Below, one piece after another: positions 35,303-43,295 of a stretch of DNA of 64,000 nucleotides. The translations under genes were made by a program, and so were the position numbers. Source of the stretch: Streptomyces seoulensis (GTDB lineage Bacteria; Actinomycetota; Actinomycetes; Streptomycetales; Streptomycetaceae); NCBI RefSeq assembly GCF_022846655.1, contig NZ_AP025667.1:4935001-4999000 (forward strand), in the 5' to 3' direction. The notes beneath the pieces are model-generated. The model ran no database searches. It worked only from the letters and a program-made list of their open reading frames with translations, and had not been told where the DNA came from. Numbering within the stretch: the first letter of the stretch is position 1; every line of letters begins with the position of its first letter.

Positions 35303-36201
35303 GTTCCGTCCTCTACGACACACCGGGCCCCCGCGCCCGGGTGCGCAACGTCGTCCTCTCGTTCGTCTTCTTCGCCCTGCTCGGCCTGCTGCTGTGGTGG
35401 GCCGTCATGAAGCTGGACGACAAGGGCCAGTTGGCCTGGGACCTGTGGAAGCCCTTCACCACGGGCGACGCCTGGAACACGTATCTGCTGCCCGGCCTCG
35501 GCAACACGCTGAAGGCGGCCGCGCTGTCCATGGTCATCGCGCTGCCGCTCGGCGCGATATTCGGCATAGCCCGGATGTCCGACCACCGTTGGGTACGCGT
35601 GCCGGCGGGCGTGGTGGTGGAGTTCTTCCGCGCCATCCCGGTGCTGCTGCTGATGCTGTTCGCCGGTGAGTTCTACGTCCGCTCCACCGACATCCCCAGC
35701 GACGCGCGGCCGCTGTACGCCGTCGTCACCGGCCTGGTGCTGTACAACGCCTCGGTGCTCGCCGAGATCGTCCGGGCGGGCATCCTCTCGCTGCCGAAGG
35801 GGCAGACGGAGGCCGCGTACGCCATCGGTCTGCGCAAGGGCCAGACGATGGCGGGCATCCTGCTCCCGCAGGCCGTCACCGCGATGCTCCCGGCCATCGT
35901 CAGCCAGCTCGTGGTGATCGTGAAGGACACGGCGCTGGGCGGTGTCATGCTCCAGTTCACCGACCTGCTCAACGCCCGCAGCACCCTGGCGGCCAACTAC
36001 GCCAACGTCATCCAGAGCTTCTTCGTGGTGGCGGTCATCTACATCGCGCTGAACTTCCTGCTCACCTCCTTCGCCTCCTGGCTGGAGGGCAGGCTGCGCC
36101 GCAGCACGCGCGGCACCGGCGCGGTCCTCGGGGCCGGTACGGTCGAGGACCTCAACACGGGCGACACCGGCGGCGCGGTCCCCGCGGGGAAGACCGGCTG
36201 A
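35299..36201 (+). CDS. gluD: Glutamate ABC transporter permease
   Basis: A 300-residue permease, longer than GluC through an N-terminal membrane segment (about 19-36) and a Gly/Thr-rich cytoplasmic C-tail of some 30 residues. The EAA loop is RAGILSLPKGQTEAAYAIGL. It starts by an ATGA overlap with gluC and is followed by a strong terminator, ending the operon. Confidence 0.92.
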   Translation: MSSVLYDTPGPRARVRNVVLSFVFFALLGLLLWWAVMKLDDKGQLAWDLWKPFTTGDAWNTYLLPGLGNTLKAAALSMVIALPLGAIFGIARMSDHRWVRVPAGVVVEFFRAIPVLLLMLFAGEFYVRSTDIPSDARPLYAVVTGLVLYNASVLAEIVRAGILSLPKGQTEAAYAIGLRKGQTMAGILLPQAVTAMLPAIVSQLVVIVKDTALGGVMLQFTDLLNARSTLAANYANVIQSFFVVAVIYIALNFLLTSFASWLEGRLRRSTRGTGAVLGAGTVEDLNTGDTGGAVPAGKTG

Positions 36202-36223
36202 CACCCGCTCAGACGAGCCCCTG

Positions 36224-36263
36224 GGGGGGCCGAGACGGCGCGCGAGCGCCCTCCCGGCCCCCC
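36224..36263 (+). terminator. Terminator after gluD
   Basis: GGGGGGCCG (36224-36232) pairs perfectly with CGGCCCCCC (36255-36263), enclosing a second hairpin GGCGC/GCGCC (36237-36241, 36246-36250). Confidence 0.75.
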
Positions 36264-36323
36264 ATTGCGGTCCTGGGCTCCGTGCCCGATCCTGGAGGGG
36301 TGATCGCCACGGGCCCCGGTCAC

Positions 36324-36354
36324 TTGACGCATACCCTGCCAATGGGTTGCATAC
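36324..36354 (+). promoter_or_regulatory. Promoter and repeats before the FAD monooxygenase
   Basis: TTGACG (36324-36329) is a -35 element. Overlapping it are direct repeats GCATAC (36329-36334 and 36349-36354, 20-base period) framing the inverted repeat ACCC-N7-GGGT. The TGCATA at 36348-36353 is an 18-base-spaced -10. The layout suggests a regulated promoter; no regulator gene is adjacent. Confidence 0.45.
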
Positions 36355-36415
36355 GTTCTGTGATCGTGCACCCCGCTTCACCTTCCTGTTCCCGCGTGTT
36401 CGTCGAGGCATCGTC

Positions 36416-38056
36416 ATGGGCAGGGGGCGCCGCACCGTGGACCCGGTGATCATCGTCGGAGCGGGGCCCGTCGGGCTCACGCTCGCCCTGGCGCTGGCCC
36501 GCCAGGAGGTGCCGTCCGTCGTCCTGGACGAGACCGGCGGCAAGGACGAGCCCCGGCCCGCTCGCACCGTCGTCCTGCGCGAGGACACCACCGCGCTGCT
36601 GGAGCGGCTGACCGCGTTCCCGCTCGGCGAGCTGGGGCTGCGCTGGGCCGGATGGCGGTCGCAGCGGCGCAGGCAGGTGGTGAGCGAGATCGCCTTCGCG
36701 GCGGACGACCCCGCCCCGCTCCACATCGAACAGCACGTCCTCAGCGCGGCTCTGCGCGCGGCCGTCGACGCCGAGCCGCTGATCAAGGTGGCCCTGGACA
36801 GCCGGCTCGACGCGCTCGAGCAGGAGCGCTCCGGCGTCACCGCGCACACGCGCGGCCCGCAGGGCACCTGGTGGCGGGGCAGCCATCTGGTCGGCTGCGA
36901 CGGCCCCCGCTCCACGGTCCGCAAGCTGCTGGACATCCGCTTCCCCGGCCGGACCGCGGTGGAACGGCACGCGGTCGCCACCCTGCGCGTCGAACTTCCC
37001 TGGGAAGGCCAGGCATTGCTGCACCGGACGCCGCCGTGGCGGTCCTCCGGGCACCCCTCCAGCGAGGTCAGCGCCCGGCCGCTCCCGGACGGCACCTGGC
37101 GCCTGGACTGGCTGCTGCCGTCCGGCAAGGACCTGATCACGCCCGAGTTCCTGGTGAGCAACGTCCGCAAGACACTGGCGGGCTGGACCGGCGGCGCGAC
37201 CCCGGCCTACGAGCTCCTCGACACCGGTGTGCACGCCGTGCACCACCGCCTGGCCCGCCGCTGGCGCGTCGGCCGGGTGTTCCTCGCCGGGGACGCCGCC
37301 CACTTGCTGGGCGCGCTCGGCACGCAGGGGCTGGACGAGGGGCTGCGGGACGCCGACAACCTCGCCTGGAAGCTGGCCGTCTCCTGGCACCACGGCCCGC
37401 ACGAGGCGCTGCTCGACAGCTACCAGGCGGAACGGCGCGCAGTGGTCGCCGCCCGGCTGCGGGCCGCCGACCAGTTGCTGCCGGTGCTGCGCGGCACGGG
37501 CGGGCTGCGCGGCTACGTGCCCGGCGCGACCCGGAACCAGGACACCCTCATGACGGACGGTCACCTGGGACGCGGGGCGCTCGGCGAACCGGGGGCGTAC
37601 GCCGACTCGCCGCTCGCGCCCCGGTACCTGGAGGGCGAGATCCCGGTCGACACCGGTCCGGGCGCCCCCGTCACCGATGTACGGGTCACCGCGGAGGACG
37701 GCTCCTTCGTCCGCCTGCGCGACCGGATGGGCCGGGGCGCACTGCTCGTCGTGCTGATCGCGCCGGGCACGGGGGTGTGGGACCGCAAGCACTGGATGTC
37801 CGCCGGGGTGATGCCGCGGCTGGCGGCCGCGGTGACCGCGCTGCCGCACCGGTCGGAGCTGCTGGTGGCGGAGAACTATCCGGGAGCCCCGGCGCACAGC
37901 GTGCTCCTGGTGCGTCCGGACGGCCATCTGGTCACCGCGCTCAGCGGGGTCCGGCCCGCCGATCTGTACGCGGCGGCGGAGGCCACGCTGGGCGGCGCGG
38001 TGCCGCTGGAGGACGCGCTGAAGGAGGAGGCGGAGGCGGGTTCGGGGGTGCGCTGA
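36416..38056 (+). CDS. FAD-dependent aromatic-type monooxygenase
   Basis: A 546-residue group A flavoprotein hydroxylase (PheA/TetX-like). The Rossmann motif VIIVGAGPVGLTLALAL is at 11-27, LVGCDGPRSTVRKLL carries the DG motif, and VFLAGDAAHL near 286-295 binds FAD ribityl. The last 130 residues resemble the thioredoxin-like C-terminal domain of phenol-hydroxylase-type enzymes. Such enzymes hydroxylate aromatic compounds, antibiotics or polyketides. ATG at 36416 has GAGG 7 bases upstream. No pathway partner is nearby, so the substrate is unknown. Confidence 0.85.
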   Translation: MGRGRRTVDPVIIVGAGPVGLTLALALARQEVPSVVLDETGGKDEPRPARTVVLREDTTALLERLTAFPLGELGLRWAGWRSQRRRQVVSEIAFAADDPAPLHIEQHVLSAALRAAVDAEPLIKVALDSRLDALEQERSGVTAHTRGPQGTWWRGSHLVGCDGPRSTVRKLLDIRFPGRTAVERHAVATLRVELPWEGQALLHRTPPWRSSGHPSSEVSARPLPDGTWRLDWLLPSGKDLITPEFLVSNVRKTLAGWTGGATPAYELLDTGVHAVHHRLARRWRVGRVFLAGDAAHLLGALGTQGLDEGLRDADNLAWKLAVSWHHGPHEALLDSYQAERRAVVAARLRAADQLLPVLRGTGGLRGYVPGATRNQDTLMTDGHLGRGALGEPGAYADSPLAPRYLEGEIPVDTGPGAPVTDVRVTAEDGSFVRLRDRMGRGALLVVLIAPGTGVWDRKHWMSAGVMPRLAAAVTALPHRSELLVAENYPGAPAHSVLLVRPDGHLVTALSGVRPADLYAAAEATLGGAVPLEDALKEEAEAGSGVR

Positions 38057-38097
38057 CCCCGGGTCCGGGCCCTGGCTGTCCACATGATGACGACCGA

Positions 38098-38126
38098 TTG
38101 ACCGGAGTGCGGCGGCATGCTGTACT
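38098..38126 (+). promoter_or_regulatory. Possible promoter of the leader peptide-cdo operon
   Basis: TTGACC (38098-38103), a 17-base spacer and TGTACT (38121-38126). It would start an mRNA about 40 bases before the leader peptide. Confidence 0.35.
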
Positions 38127-38172
38127 CCGGATCGTGACCGACACCCGTGTACGCCTGTGGCGGAGGGTCCAT

Positions 38173-38220
38173 ATGGACCTGCTCCGCTACGCGGGCTGCG
38201 TGTGTCGTCCGTCCTGCTGA
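38173..38220 (+). CDS. Cysteine-rich leader peptide upstream of cysteine dioxygenase
   Basis: A 15-codon gene, MDLLRYAGCVCRPSC, with an ideal ribosome site GGAGGG five bases before the ATG. Three of the last seven residues are cysteine (codons 9, 11 and 15, just before TGA). It lies 67 bases upstream of the cysteine dioxygenase start, with a hairpin in between. Short leader peptides of this kind are annotated before sulphur-metabolism genes in Streptomyces, and Cys-rich leader ORFs act as cysteine-responsive attenuators in mycobacteria; that role here is inferred. The peptide itself need not be functional. Confidence 0.72.
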   Translation: MDLLRYAGCVCRPSC

Positions 38221-38238
38221 ATTCGCATCCCCCTTTTC

Positions 38239-38258
38239 CGGGCGCCGTCGTGCGCCCG
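38239..38258 (+). promoter_or_regulatory. Candidate attenuator hairpin before cdo
   Basis: CGGGCGC (38239-38245) pairs with GCGCCCG (38252-38258) around a 6-base loop, 19 bases past the leader peptide stop. Its 3' arm (GCCCG, 38254-38258) can also pair with CGGGC in the leader coding region (38192-38196), giving two exclusive structures. Confidence 0.5.
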
Positions 38259-38287
38259 TTCGGCGAACCATCTTCAGGACGGTGCAC

Positions 38288-38818
38288 GTGTCTGTCTCCC
38301 CCCTCGCCTCCCCCACGCCCACCTCGGCCCCCGGCCAGGCCGAACTGCTCGACTTCGTCCGGCGCGCCGCCGCCGACGCGGAACTGATCGCCTCTCTCCC
38401 GCTCGACCCCGAGGGCCGCACCTGGCTCCGGCTGGAGGGTCCGGGCGGCAGCGAGGCGTGGCTGATCGGCTGGCCGCCCGGCACCGGCACGGGCTGGCAC
38501 GACCACGCCGACTCGGTCGGCGCCTTCCTCACCGCGTCGGGCGAACTGCACGAGAACTCGCTGGCCGCCCGGCTGCCCACGGACGGCTGGCGGACCCTCG
38601 AACTCACCGAGGACGTCGACCGCGAACGCTGGCTGCCCTCCGGTCAGGGCCGCGCGTTCGGCCGGCACCATGTGCACGAGGTGTACAACGACTCCCCCGA
38701 CCGGCACGCGGTCTCCGTCCACGCCTACTACCCGCCGCTGCCGCGCATCCGCCGCTACAGCCGCACCGGGCAGGTGCTCCGGCTGGAGCAGGTCGAGCGG
38801 CCGGAGGACTGGCAGTGA
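38288..38818 (+). CDS. Cysteine dioxygenase family protein
   Basis: A 176-residue type I cysteine dioxygenase that oxidises cysteine to cysteine sulphinate with Fe(II) and O2. The cupin iron ligands are in GWHDHADSVGAF (H71 and H73) and HHVHEVYND (H130). The N-terminal 15 residues are Ser/Pro rich. GTG at 38288 is nine bases after AGGA; another GTG six bases upstream is also possible. It overlaps the rhodanese gene by four bases (GTGA), so the two are coupled, consistent with routing oxidised or excess cysteine sulphur. Confidence 0.88.
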   Translation: MSVSPLASPTPTSAPGQAELLDFVRRAAADAELIASLPLDPEGRTWLRLEGPGGSEAWLIGWPPGTGTGWHDHADSVGAFLTASGELHENSLAARLPTDGWRTLELTEDVDRERWLPSGQGRAFGRHHVHEVYNDSPDRHAVSVHAYYPPLPRIRRYSRTGQVLRLEQVERPEDWQ

Positions 38819-39222
38819 GCGGCGACGCACTGCGCCCGGTCGGGATCGACGAACTGCTGGACCGGGTCCGCTCCGGCTACCGGCGCATCGAGGCGCGAGC
38901 GGCACACCAAGCGGCGCGCGACGGTGACGCCCTCCTCGTCGACATCCGGTACGCGGCCCTGCGCGAACGGGACGGCCTGATCCCCGGTGCACTGGTGATC
39001 GAGCGCAACGAGCTGGAGTGGCGGCTCGATCCGCAGGGCAGCCACCGGGTGCCGGAGGCCGCCGGACACGATCTACGCGTCGTGGTCATCTGCAACGAGG
39101 GCTACGCGTCCAGCCTGGCGGCAGCCTCCCTGCACCAGCTCGGCCTGCGTCGCGCGACCGACCTGGTGGGCGGCTTCCAGGCTTGGCGCGCGGCGGGGCT
39201 GCCGGTGGAGGCGGCGGGGTGA
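38815..39222 (+). CDS. Rhodanese-like sulphurtransferase
   Basis: A 135-residue single-domain rhodanese. The active Cys is C93 in VVICNEGYASSLAA, at the start of the catalytic loop, with the CH2-type motif DIRYAALRERDGLIPGA upstream and GGFQAWRAAGLPV at the end. It should carry persulphide sulphur. The start GTG overlaps the cysteine dioxygenase stop, which implies co-regulated sulphur handling under the leader peptide. Confidence 0.88.
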   Translation: MSGDALRPVGIDELLDRVRSGYRRIEARAAHQAARDGDALLVDIRYAALRERDGLIPGALVIERNELEWRLDPQGSHRVPEAAGHDLRVVVICNEGYASSLAAASLHQLGLRRATDLVGGFQAWRAAGLPVEAAG

Positions 39223-39340
39223 GGGGTGCGTCCGCTCGGGACCTGGCGCCCTGAGCGGACCTTCCTTCCTGCGGGCGACATGGCCCGGAGCTGCGTGGCC
39301 GGCCTGACTCCGGTGGCTCGTGCCCGGTGCCGACCGCCCC

Positions 39341-40129
39341 TCAGAAGCCGTCCTCCGTCAGGTACTCGGTGTCCTCGCCCTCTTCCTCCAGCGCCTGACG
39401 GACGACGCGGAGGGCCATGCCCTCGGGGTAGCCCTTGCGGGCAAGCATCCCGGCGAGGCGGCGGAGCCGCTTGTCGCGGTCGAGCCCACGGGTGGCTCGC
39501 AGCTTGCGGTCCACCAGCTCGCGGGCGGTCGCTTCCTCCTGCTCGGAGTCGAGCTGGCCCACGGCCTCGTCGATCAGCGCCGAGTCGACACCCTTGGTGC
39601 GCAGTTCACGGGCGAGGGCGCGGCGGGCCAGCCCCCGGCCGTGGTGCCGTGACTCCACCCAGGCGTCCGCGAACGCGCTGTCGTTGATGAGTCCGACCTC
39701 CTCGAACCGCGACAGCACCTCCTCGGCCACCTCGTCCGGGATCTCCCGCTTGCGCAGGGCGTCCGCGAGCTGCCTGCGGGTGCGCGGGGTCCCGGTGAGC
39801 AGCCGCAGACAGATGTTCCGCGCCTTCTCGGCCGGGTCCGTGGAGGACACCCCTGGCTCGGCCCTCGACGAGCTGGAGGTGTCCTCGTCCGTGCCGGACG
39901 GCTCCCCGAAGCCGCGCCGGCGACGGCCTCGCCGGGAGGAGCCGCCCCCGTGGGACCCCTCCGAGCGTGTGCCGTCCCACCCGGATCGGCGCGGCGCCGG
40001 GTGGCCGTCCTCGTGTCCGTCCGCGTCGTCACCGGGCACGGCCGTCGCCGGGTCGTTCCCGATGCCCCTCCCCCGTGGGGCACCGGGCGCGGTGTGCTCG
40101 TACTCGGCCCAGTCGGTTCGTCGCGTCAC
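39341..40129 (-). CDS. recX: Recombination regulator RecX
   Basis: A 262-residue RecX that modulates RecA filament growth. The C-terminal 165 residues hold the three repeated helical modules (ARNICLRLLTGTPRTRRQLADAL, then EVGLINDSAFADAWVESR and KGYPEGMALRVVRQAL). The first 95 residues are a Gly/Arg/Ser-rich, probably disordered extension seen in Streptomyces. The GTG start is two bases after the recA stop, so translation is likely coupled. Confidence 0.93.
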   Translation of the reverse strand: MTRRTDWAEYEHTAPGAPRGRGIGNDPATAVPGDDADGHEDGHPAPRRSGWDGTRSEGSHGGGSSRRGRRRRGFGEPSGTDEDTSSSSRAEPGVSSTDPAEKARNICLRLLTGTPRTRRQLADALRKREIPDEVAEEVLSRFEEVGLINDSAFADAWVESRHHGRGLARRALARELRTKGVDSALIDEAVGQLDSEQEEATARELVDRKLRATRGLDRDKRLRRLAGMLARKGYPEGMALRVVRQALEEEGEDTEYLTEDGF

Positions 40130-40131
40130 GG

Positions 40132-41268
40132 TCAGCTCTTGGCGGTGGCGGCCTTGGGCTTGGTGGCCTTGACCGGGGCGGTGGCCGCCTTGGCGTCCGT
40201 GGCCTTGGCGTCGGCGCCCGGGGTGGTGACCGCGACGGCGTCCGCGCCCGGCTCGGCGGTGGGCTTCTCGGGACGCACGCCGACGCCCAGCTTCTCCTTG
40301 ATCTTCTTCTCGATCTCGTTGGCGAGGTCGGGGTTGTCCTTGAGGAAGTTGCGGGCGTTCTCCTTGCCCTGGCCGAGCTGGTCGCCCTCGTACGTGTACC
40401 AGGCACCGGCCTTGCGCACGAAGCCGTGCTCCACGCCCATGTCGATCAGACCGCCCTCGCGGCTGATGCCGTGGCCGTAGAGGATGTCGAACTCGGCCTG
40501 CTTGAACGGCGGGGCGACCTTGTTCTTGACGACCTTGCAGCGGGTGCGGTTGCCGACCGCGTCCGTGCCGTCCTTCAGGGTCTCGATGCGGCGGATGTCG
40601 ATGCGCACGGAGGCGTAGAACTTCAGCGCGCGGCCACCGGTCGTGGTCTCCGGCGAGCCGAACATGACGCCGATCTTCTCGCGGAGCTGGTTGATGAAGA
40701 TCGCGGTCGTCTTGGACTGGTTGAGCGCGCTGGTGATCTTCCGCAAGGCCTGGCTCATCAGGCGGGCCTGGAGACCCACGTGACTGTCGCCCATCTCGCC
40801 CTCGATCTCCGCGCGCGGGACGAGCGCGGCGACGGAGTCGATGACGATGAGGTCGAGCGCGCCGGAGCGGACCAGCATGTCCACGATCTCCAGCGCCTGC
40901 TCACCGTTGTCCGGCTGGGAGAGGATCAGGTTGTCGATGTCGACGCCGAGCTTCTTCGCGTACTCGGGGTCGAGGGCGTGCTCCGCGTCGACGAAGGCGA
41001 CCTGGCCGCCGGCCTTCTGCGCGTTGGCCACGGCGTGCAGGGTGAGGGTCGTCTTGCCGGAGGACTCCGGGCCGTAGATCTCCACGACACGGCCGCGCGG
41101 CAGACCACCGACGCCGAGCGCCACGTCGAGGGCGGTCGAGCCGGTCGGGATGACCTCGATGGGCTCCATCGACCGCTCGCCCATGCGCATCACTGCGCCC
41201 TTGCCGAATTGTCGTTCAATCTGTGCGAGTGCGGCGTCGAGCGCCTTCTCGCGGTCGGTTCCTGCCAT
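40132..41268 (-). CDS. recA: Recombinase A
   Basis: A 378-residue RecA catalysing strand exchange and activating LexA self-cleavage. Walker A GPESSGKT is at 66-73, the L1/L2 DNA loops and [14 protein letters not shown] are conserved, and the last 45 residues form the Ala/Lys/Thr-rich tail usual in Streptomyces. The ATG at 41268 is preceded by GGTGGAA; the upstream extension of the frame lacks a ribosome site. An SOS box lies 163 bases upstream and recX follows directly. Confidence 0.97.
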   Translation of the reverse strand: MAGTDREKALDAALAQIERQFGKGAVMRMGERSMEPIEVIPTGSTALDVALGVGGLPRGRVVEIYGPESSGKTTLTLHAVANAQKAGGQVAFVDAEHALDPEYAKKLGVDIDNLILSQPDNGEQALEIVDMLVRSGALDLIVIDSVAALVPRAEIEGEMGDSHVGLQARLMSQALRKITSALNQSKTTAIFINQLREKIGVMFGSPETTTGGRALKFYASVRIDIRRIETLKDGTDAVGNRTRCKVVKNKVAPPFKQAEFDILYGHGISREGGLIDMGVEHGFVRKAGAWYTYEGDQLGQGKENARNFLKDNPDLANEIEKKIKEKLGVGVRPEKPTAEPGADAVAVTTPGADAKATDAKAATAPVKATKPKAATAKS

Positions 41269-41430
41269 GGGTTCCACCCGGTTTGCTTGAGTCGATCGCT
41301 TCACGTCAAAGACGCTAACGCCTGCCACTGACAACGCGCCCCGACGCCGGTCCGGCCTGTGGATAACCGAGGGACATACCTACCCGAACCGCTACGAAGT
41401 CCCCGTCGACGGCCTCGCCTGAGCTTCCAT

Positions 41431-41446
41431 GAGAATGGATGTTCGA
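41431..41446. promoter_or_regulatory. LexA (SOS) box of recA
   Basis: On the minus strand this reads TCGAACATCCATTCTC; its 14-base core GAACATCCATTCTC equals the recA regulatory motif I recall for Streptomyces. It matches the SOS consensus at about 12 of 16 positions, weaker than the lexA site. The 231-base gap to the MFS gene holds no other element I can name. Confidence 0.75.
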
Positions 41447-41499
41447 TTTTCGTGTCAAGCACCTCAGGAGCCACCCGCGAGTCGGAGGACACCCGCTAT

Positions 41500-42669
41500 T
41501 CACAGTCGCCCCGCCGAGCGGGTGCCCCTCACGGGGAACCCCACACAGGCCGCGGCGCCGACCCCCGACGCCAGCAGCAGAGCGCCCGGCAGCGAGCAGG
41601 CCGCGAGCGGTCCGCCGCAGGCGGCGCCCACGGCGAACCCGGTGATCTTCAAGCTGGCACCCGTGGTGAAGATCTGACCGCGCAGGCGCTCCGGCGCCTC
41701 CCTGTGCCGGACGGCGAACAGGGCCGTCAGTTGCGGTCCCTCACCGGCACCGAGCAGCAGCGCGGCCACGACGAGGAAGGCCGGTCGAGCCGACGCCGCG
41801 AGCGCCGGAGCGGCCGCCTGGACCAGGGCACCGACCCGGATAACGGTGTCCGGAGCCCAGGCGGGCGCGCGGCGCGCGAGCACGGCGTTGGCCAGCAGGG
41901 CCGACGCGGCCGCGCAGGTGAGCAGTACCGCTCCTCGGGCCGCCCCGCCCAGGCAGCGCTCGCCCAGCAGGGGAAGGCAGGCCGTCAGCACACCCTGGGC
42001 CGCGCAGGAGCCGACCGAGACGAGAGTCGCCCGCGCCAGGGCCGCGTTCCTCGCGACGTACCGCACTCCGGCGACGAGGTCCCCGGCCACCGACCCCCGC
42101 TCTCGGACCGGCACCCTGGGCAGCCGCCAGGCGGCCGGCACCGCCGACCCGACGAGCACCCCGGCGACGACCACGGCGGTCGGCGCGCCCAGCCCCTCCG
42201 CCACACCCCCGGCAAGCGCCGGACCGGCCAGACCCGCCGCGCCGAACGTCATCGCGTCGAGGGCGTTCGCCCGCTCCAGCAGCCCGCCCGGCGCGACCCG
42301 GGCCAACTGCGCGGTCCACCCGCCCGCGACGGCAGGCGCCGACAACCCGGTCGCCACAGCGAGCACGAGGGTCGTGGCGAAGGGCAGCCGGCCGAGCCCG
42401 AGCAGAATCACCCCCAGCCCCCCGGCGTACAGGCCGAGCGCCCCCGCGAGCAGACGCCCTGGCCGCTCCGCCCGGTCAAGAACCGCGCCGAGCAAGGGTC
42501 CGCCCACCACGGCGGAGATCGTGACGCCCGCGAGCAGGGCGGAGGCGGCGGAGGCCGAGCCGGTGAGGGCGAACCCGGCCAGCATCAGGGCCGGCCCCGA
42601 CGTCTCGTCCCCGATACGGGCGGCCACCGCACCGGCTAGGTAGGAAGTGAGCGCGTAACGCCTTGGCAT
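41500..42669 (-). CDS. MFS transporter
   Basis: A 389-residue major facilitator with about 11-12 spans and a loop-2/3 motif GPLLGAVLDRAERPGRLL characteristic of drug-efflux MFS. The substrate is unknown. ATG at 42669 is chosen because TAACGT ends seven bases before it, giving a leaderless message; an in-frame TTG nine codons upstream is less likely. It is divergent from a CGNR zinc-finger regulator with an operator-like repeat between, a common arrangement for a regulator and the efflux pump it controls. Confidence 0.85.
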   Translation of the reverse strand: MPRRYALTSYLAGAVAARIGDETSGPALMLAGFALTGSASAASALLAGVTISAVVGGPLLGAVLDRAERPGRLLAGALGLYAGGLGVILLGLGRLPFATTLVLAVATGLSAPAVAGGWTAQLARVAPGGLLERANALDAMTFGAAGLAGPALAGGVAEGLGAPTAVVVAGVLVGSAVPAAWRLPRVPVRERGSVAGDLVAGVRYVARNAALARATLVSVGSCAAQGVLTACLPLLGERCLGGAARGAVLLTCAAASALLANAVLARRAPAWAPDTVIRVGALVQAAAPALAASARPAFLVVAALLLGAGEGPQLTALFAVRHREAPERLRGQIFTTGASLKITGFAVGAACGGPLAACSLPGALLLASGVGAAACVGFPVRGTRSAGRL

Positions 42670-42676
42670 CGCAGTG

Positions 42677-42719
42677 ACGTTACGGAGGTAACTCAAAACT
42701 CCGCAACGTGCGTTACATT
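42677..42719. promoter_or_regulatory. Divergent promoter/operator of the MFS and CGNR genes
   Basis: GTTAC-GGAG-GTAAC (42679-42692) overlaps the MFS -10 (TAACGT on minus, 42677-42682). A further CGTTAC (42711-42716) overlaps the CGNR gene -10 TACATT (42714-42719), six bases before its GTG. Half-site GTAAC therefore occurs three times across both promoters. Confidence 0.55.
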
Positions 42720-42725
42720 CGGCCG

Positions 42726-43295
42726 GTGTCCTCCACTCCCGCCGACTGGTCCACCCGGCACTCGGTGCTGACGACGGCCCAGCGCACCGCCGACCTGGTC
42801 AATGCGCTCGCCGACGGCCACCCCGAGCCGGCCGACGTGGCCGACGTGCTCCGCGCGTACGGCGAGAGCGACCCCATCGACCTCTCCGCGCGCGACCTGA
42901 CCGAGATGCGCGCGGCCGCCGCCGGACTGCGCGAGGTGTTCGCCGCCGGGGACACCGACACCGCGGCCTCGGCCCTCAACCGCCTCCTGCGCGAGCACAC
43001 GGGCCCGCTGCGGCTGTCCTCGCACGACGGCACCACCCCCTGGCACCCCCACCTCGACAGCGCCGACGACGCCCCCTGGGCCGAGTGGTTCCTCGCCTCG
43101 TCCTGCATGGCGCTGACCGTCCTCGTCTGGGACCGTCAACGACCGCCGGGCGGCATCTGCGACTCCCCGAGCTGCGACCACGTCTACGTCACCCAGGGCA
43201 GCGGCCCGCCCCGCCGCTACTGCTCACGCCGCTGCGCCACCCGCGAGCGCGTGGCCGCCCACCGCCGCGCCCGCGCCGCACAGGACCCCGGCTAG
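42726..43295 (+). CDS. CGNR zinc finger regulator
   Basis: A 189-residue ABATE/CGNR-type protein. The N-terminal helical domain (about 10-130) likely binds a ligand; the C-terminal zinc finger reads ICDSPSCDHVYV, RYCSRRCATRERVAAH, with CATR replacing the namesake CGNR. Such proteins are thought to be stress-linked transcription factors. GTG at 42726 is supported by a -10 box exactly six bases upstream. Likely represses itself and the divergent MFS gene. Its stop codon overlaps that of the AI-2E-type gene (CTAG). Confidence 0.82.
   Translation: MSSTPADWSTRHSVLTTAQRTADLVNALADGHPEPADVADVLRAYGESDPIDLSARDLTEMRAAAAGLREVFAAGDTDTAASALNRLLREHTGPLRLSSHDGTTPWHPHLDSADDAPWAEWFLASSCMALTVLVWDRQRPPGGICDSPSCDHVYVTQGSGPPRRYCSRRCATRERVAAHRRARAAQDPG

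Noticed and set aside
36652..38220. Long frame carrying the leader peptide in its last codons
   Set aside because: Most of it is a shadow of the FAD monooxygenase; only the last 16 codons, behind a strong ribosome site, are supported, as the leader peptide.
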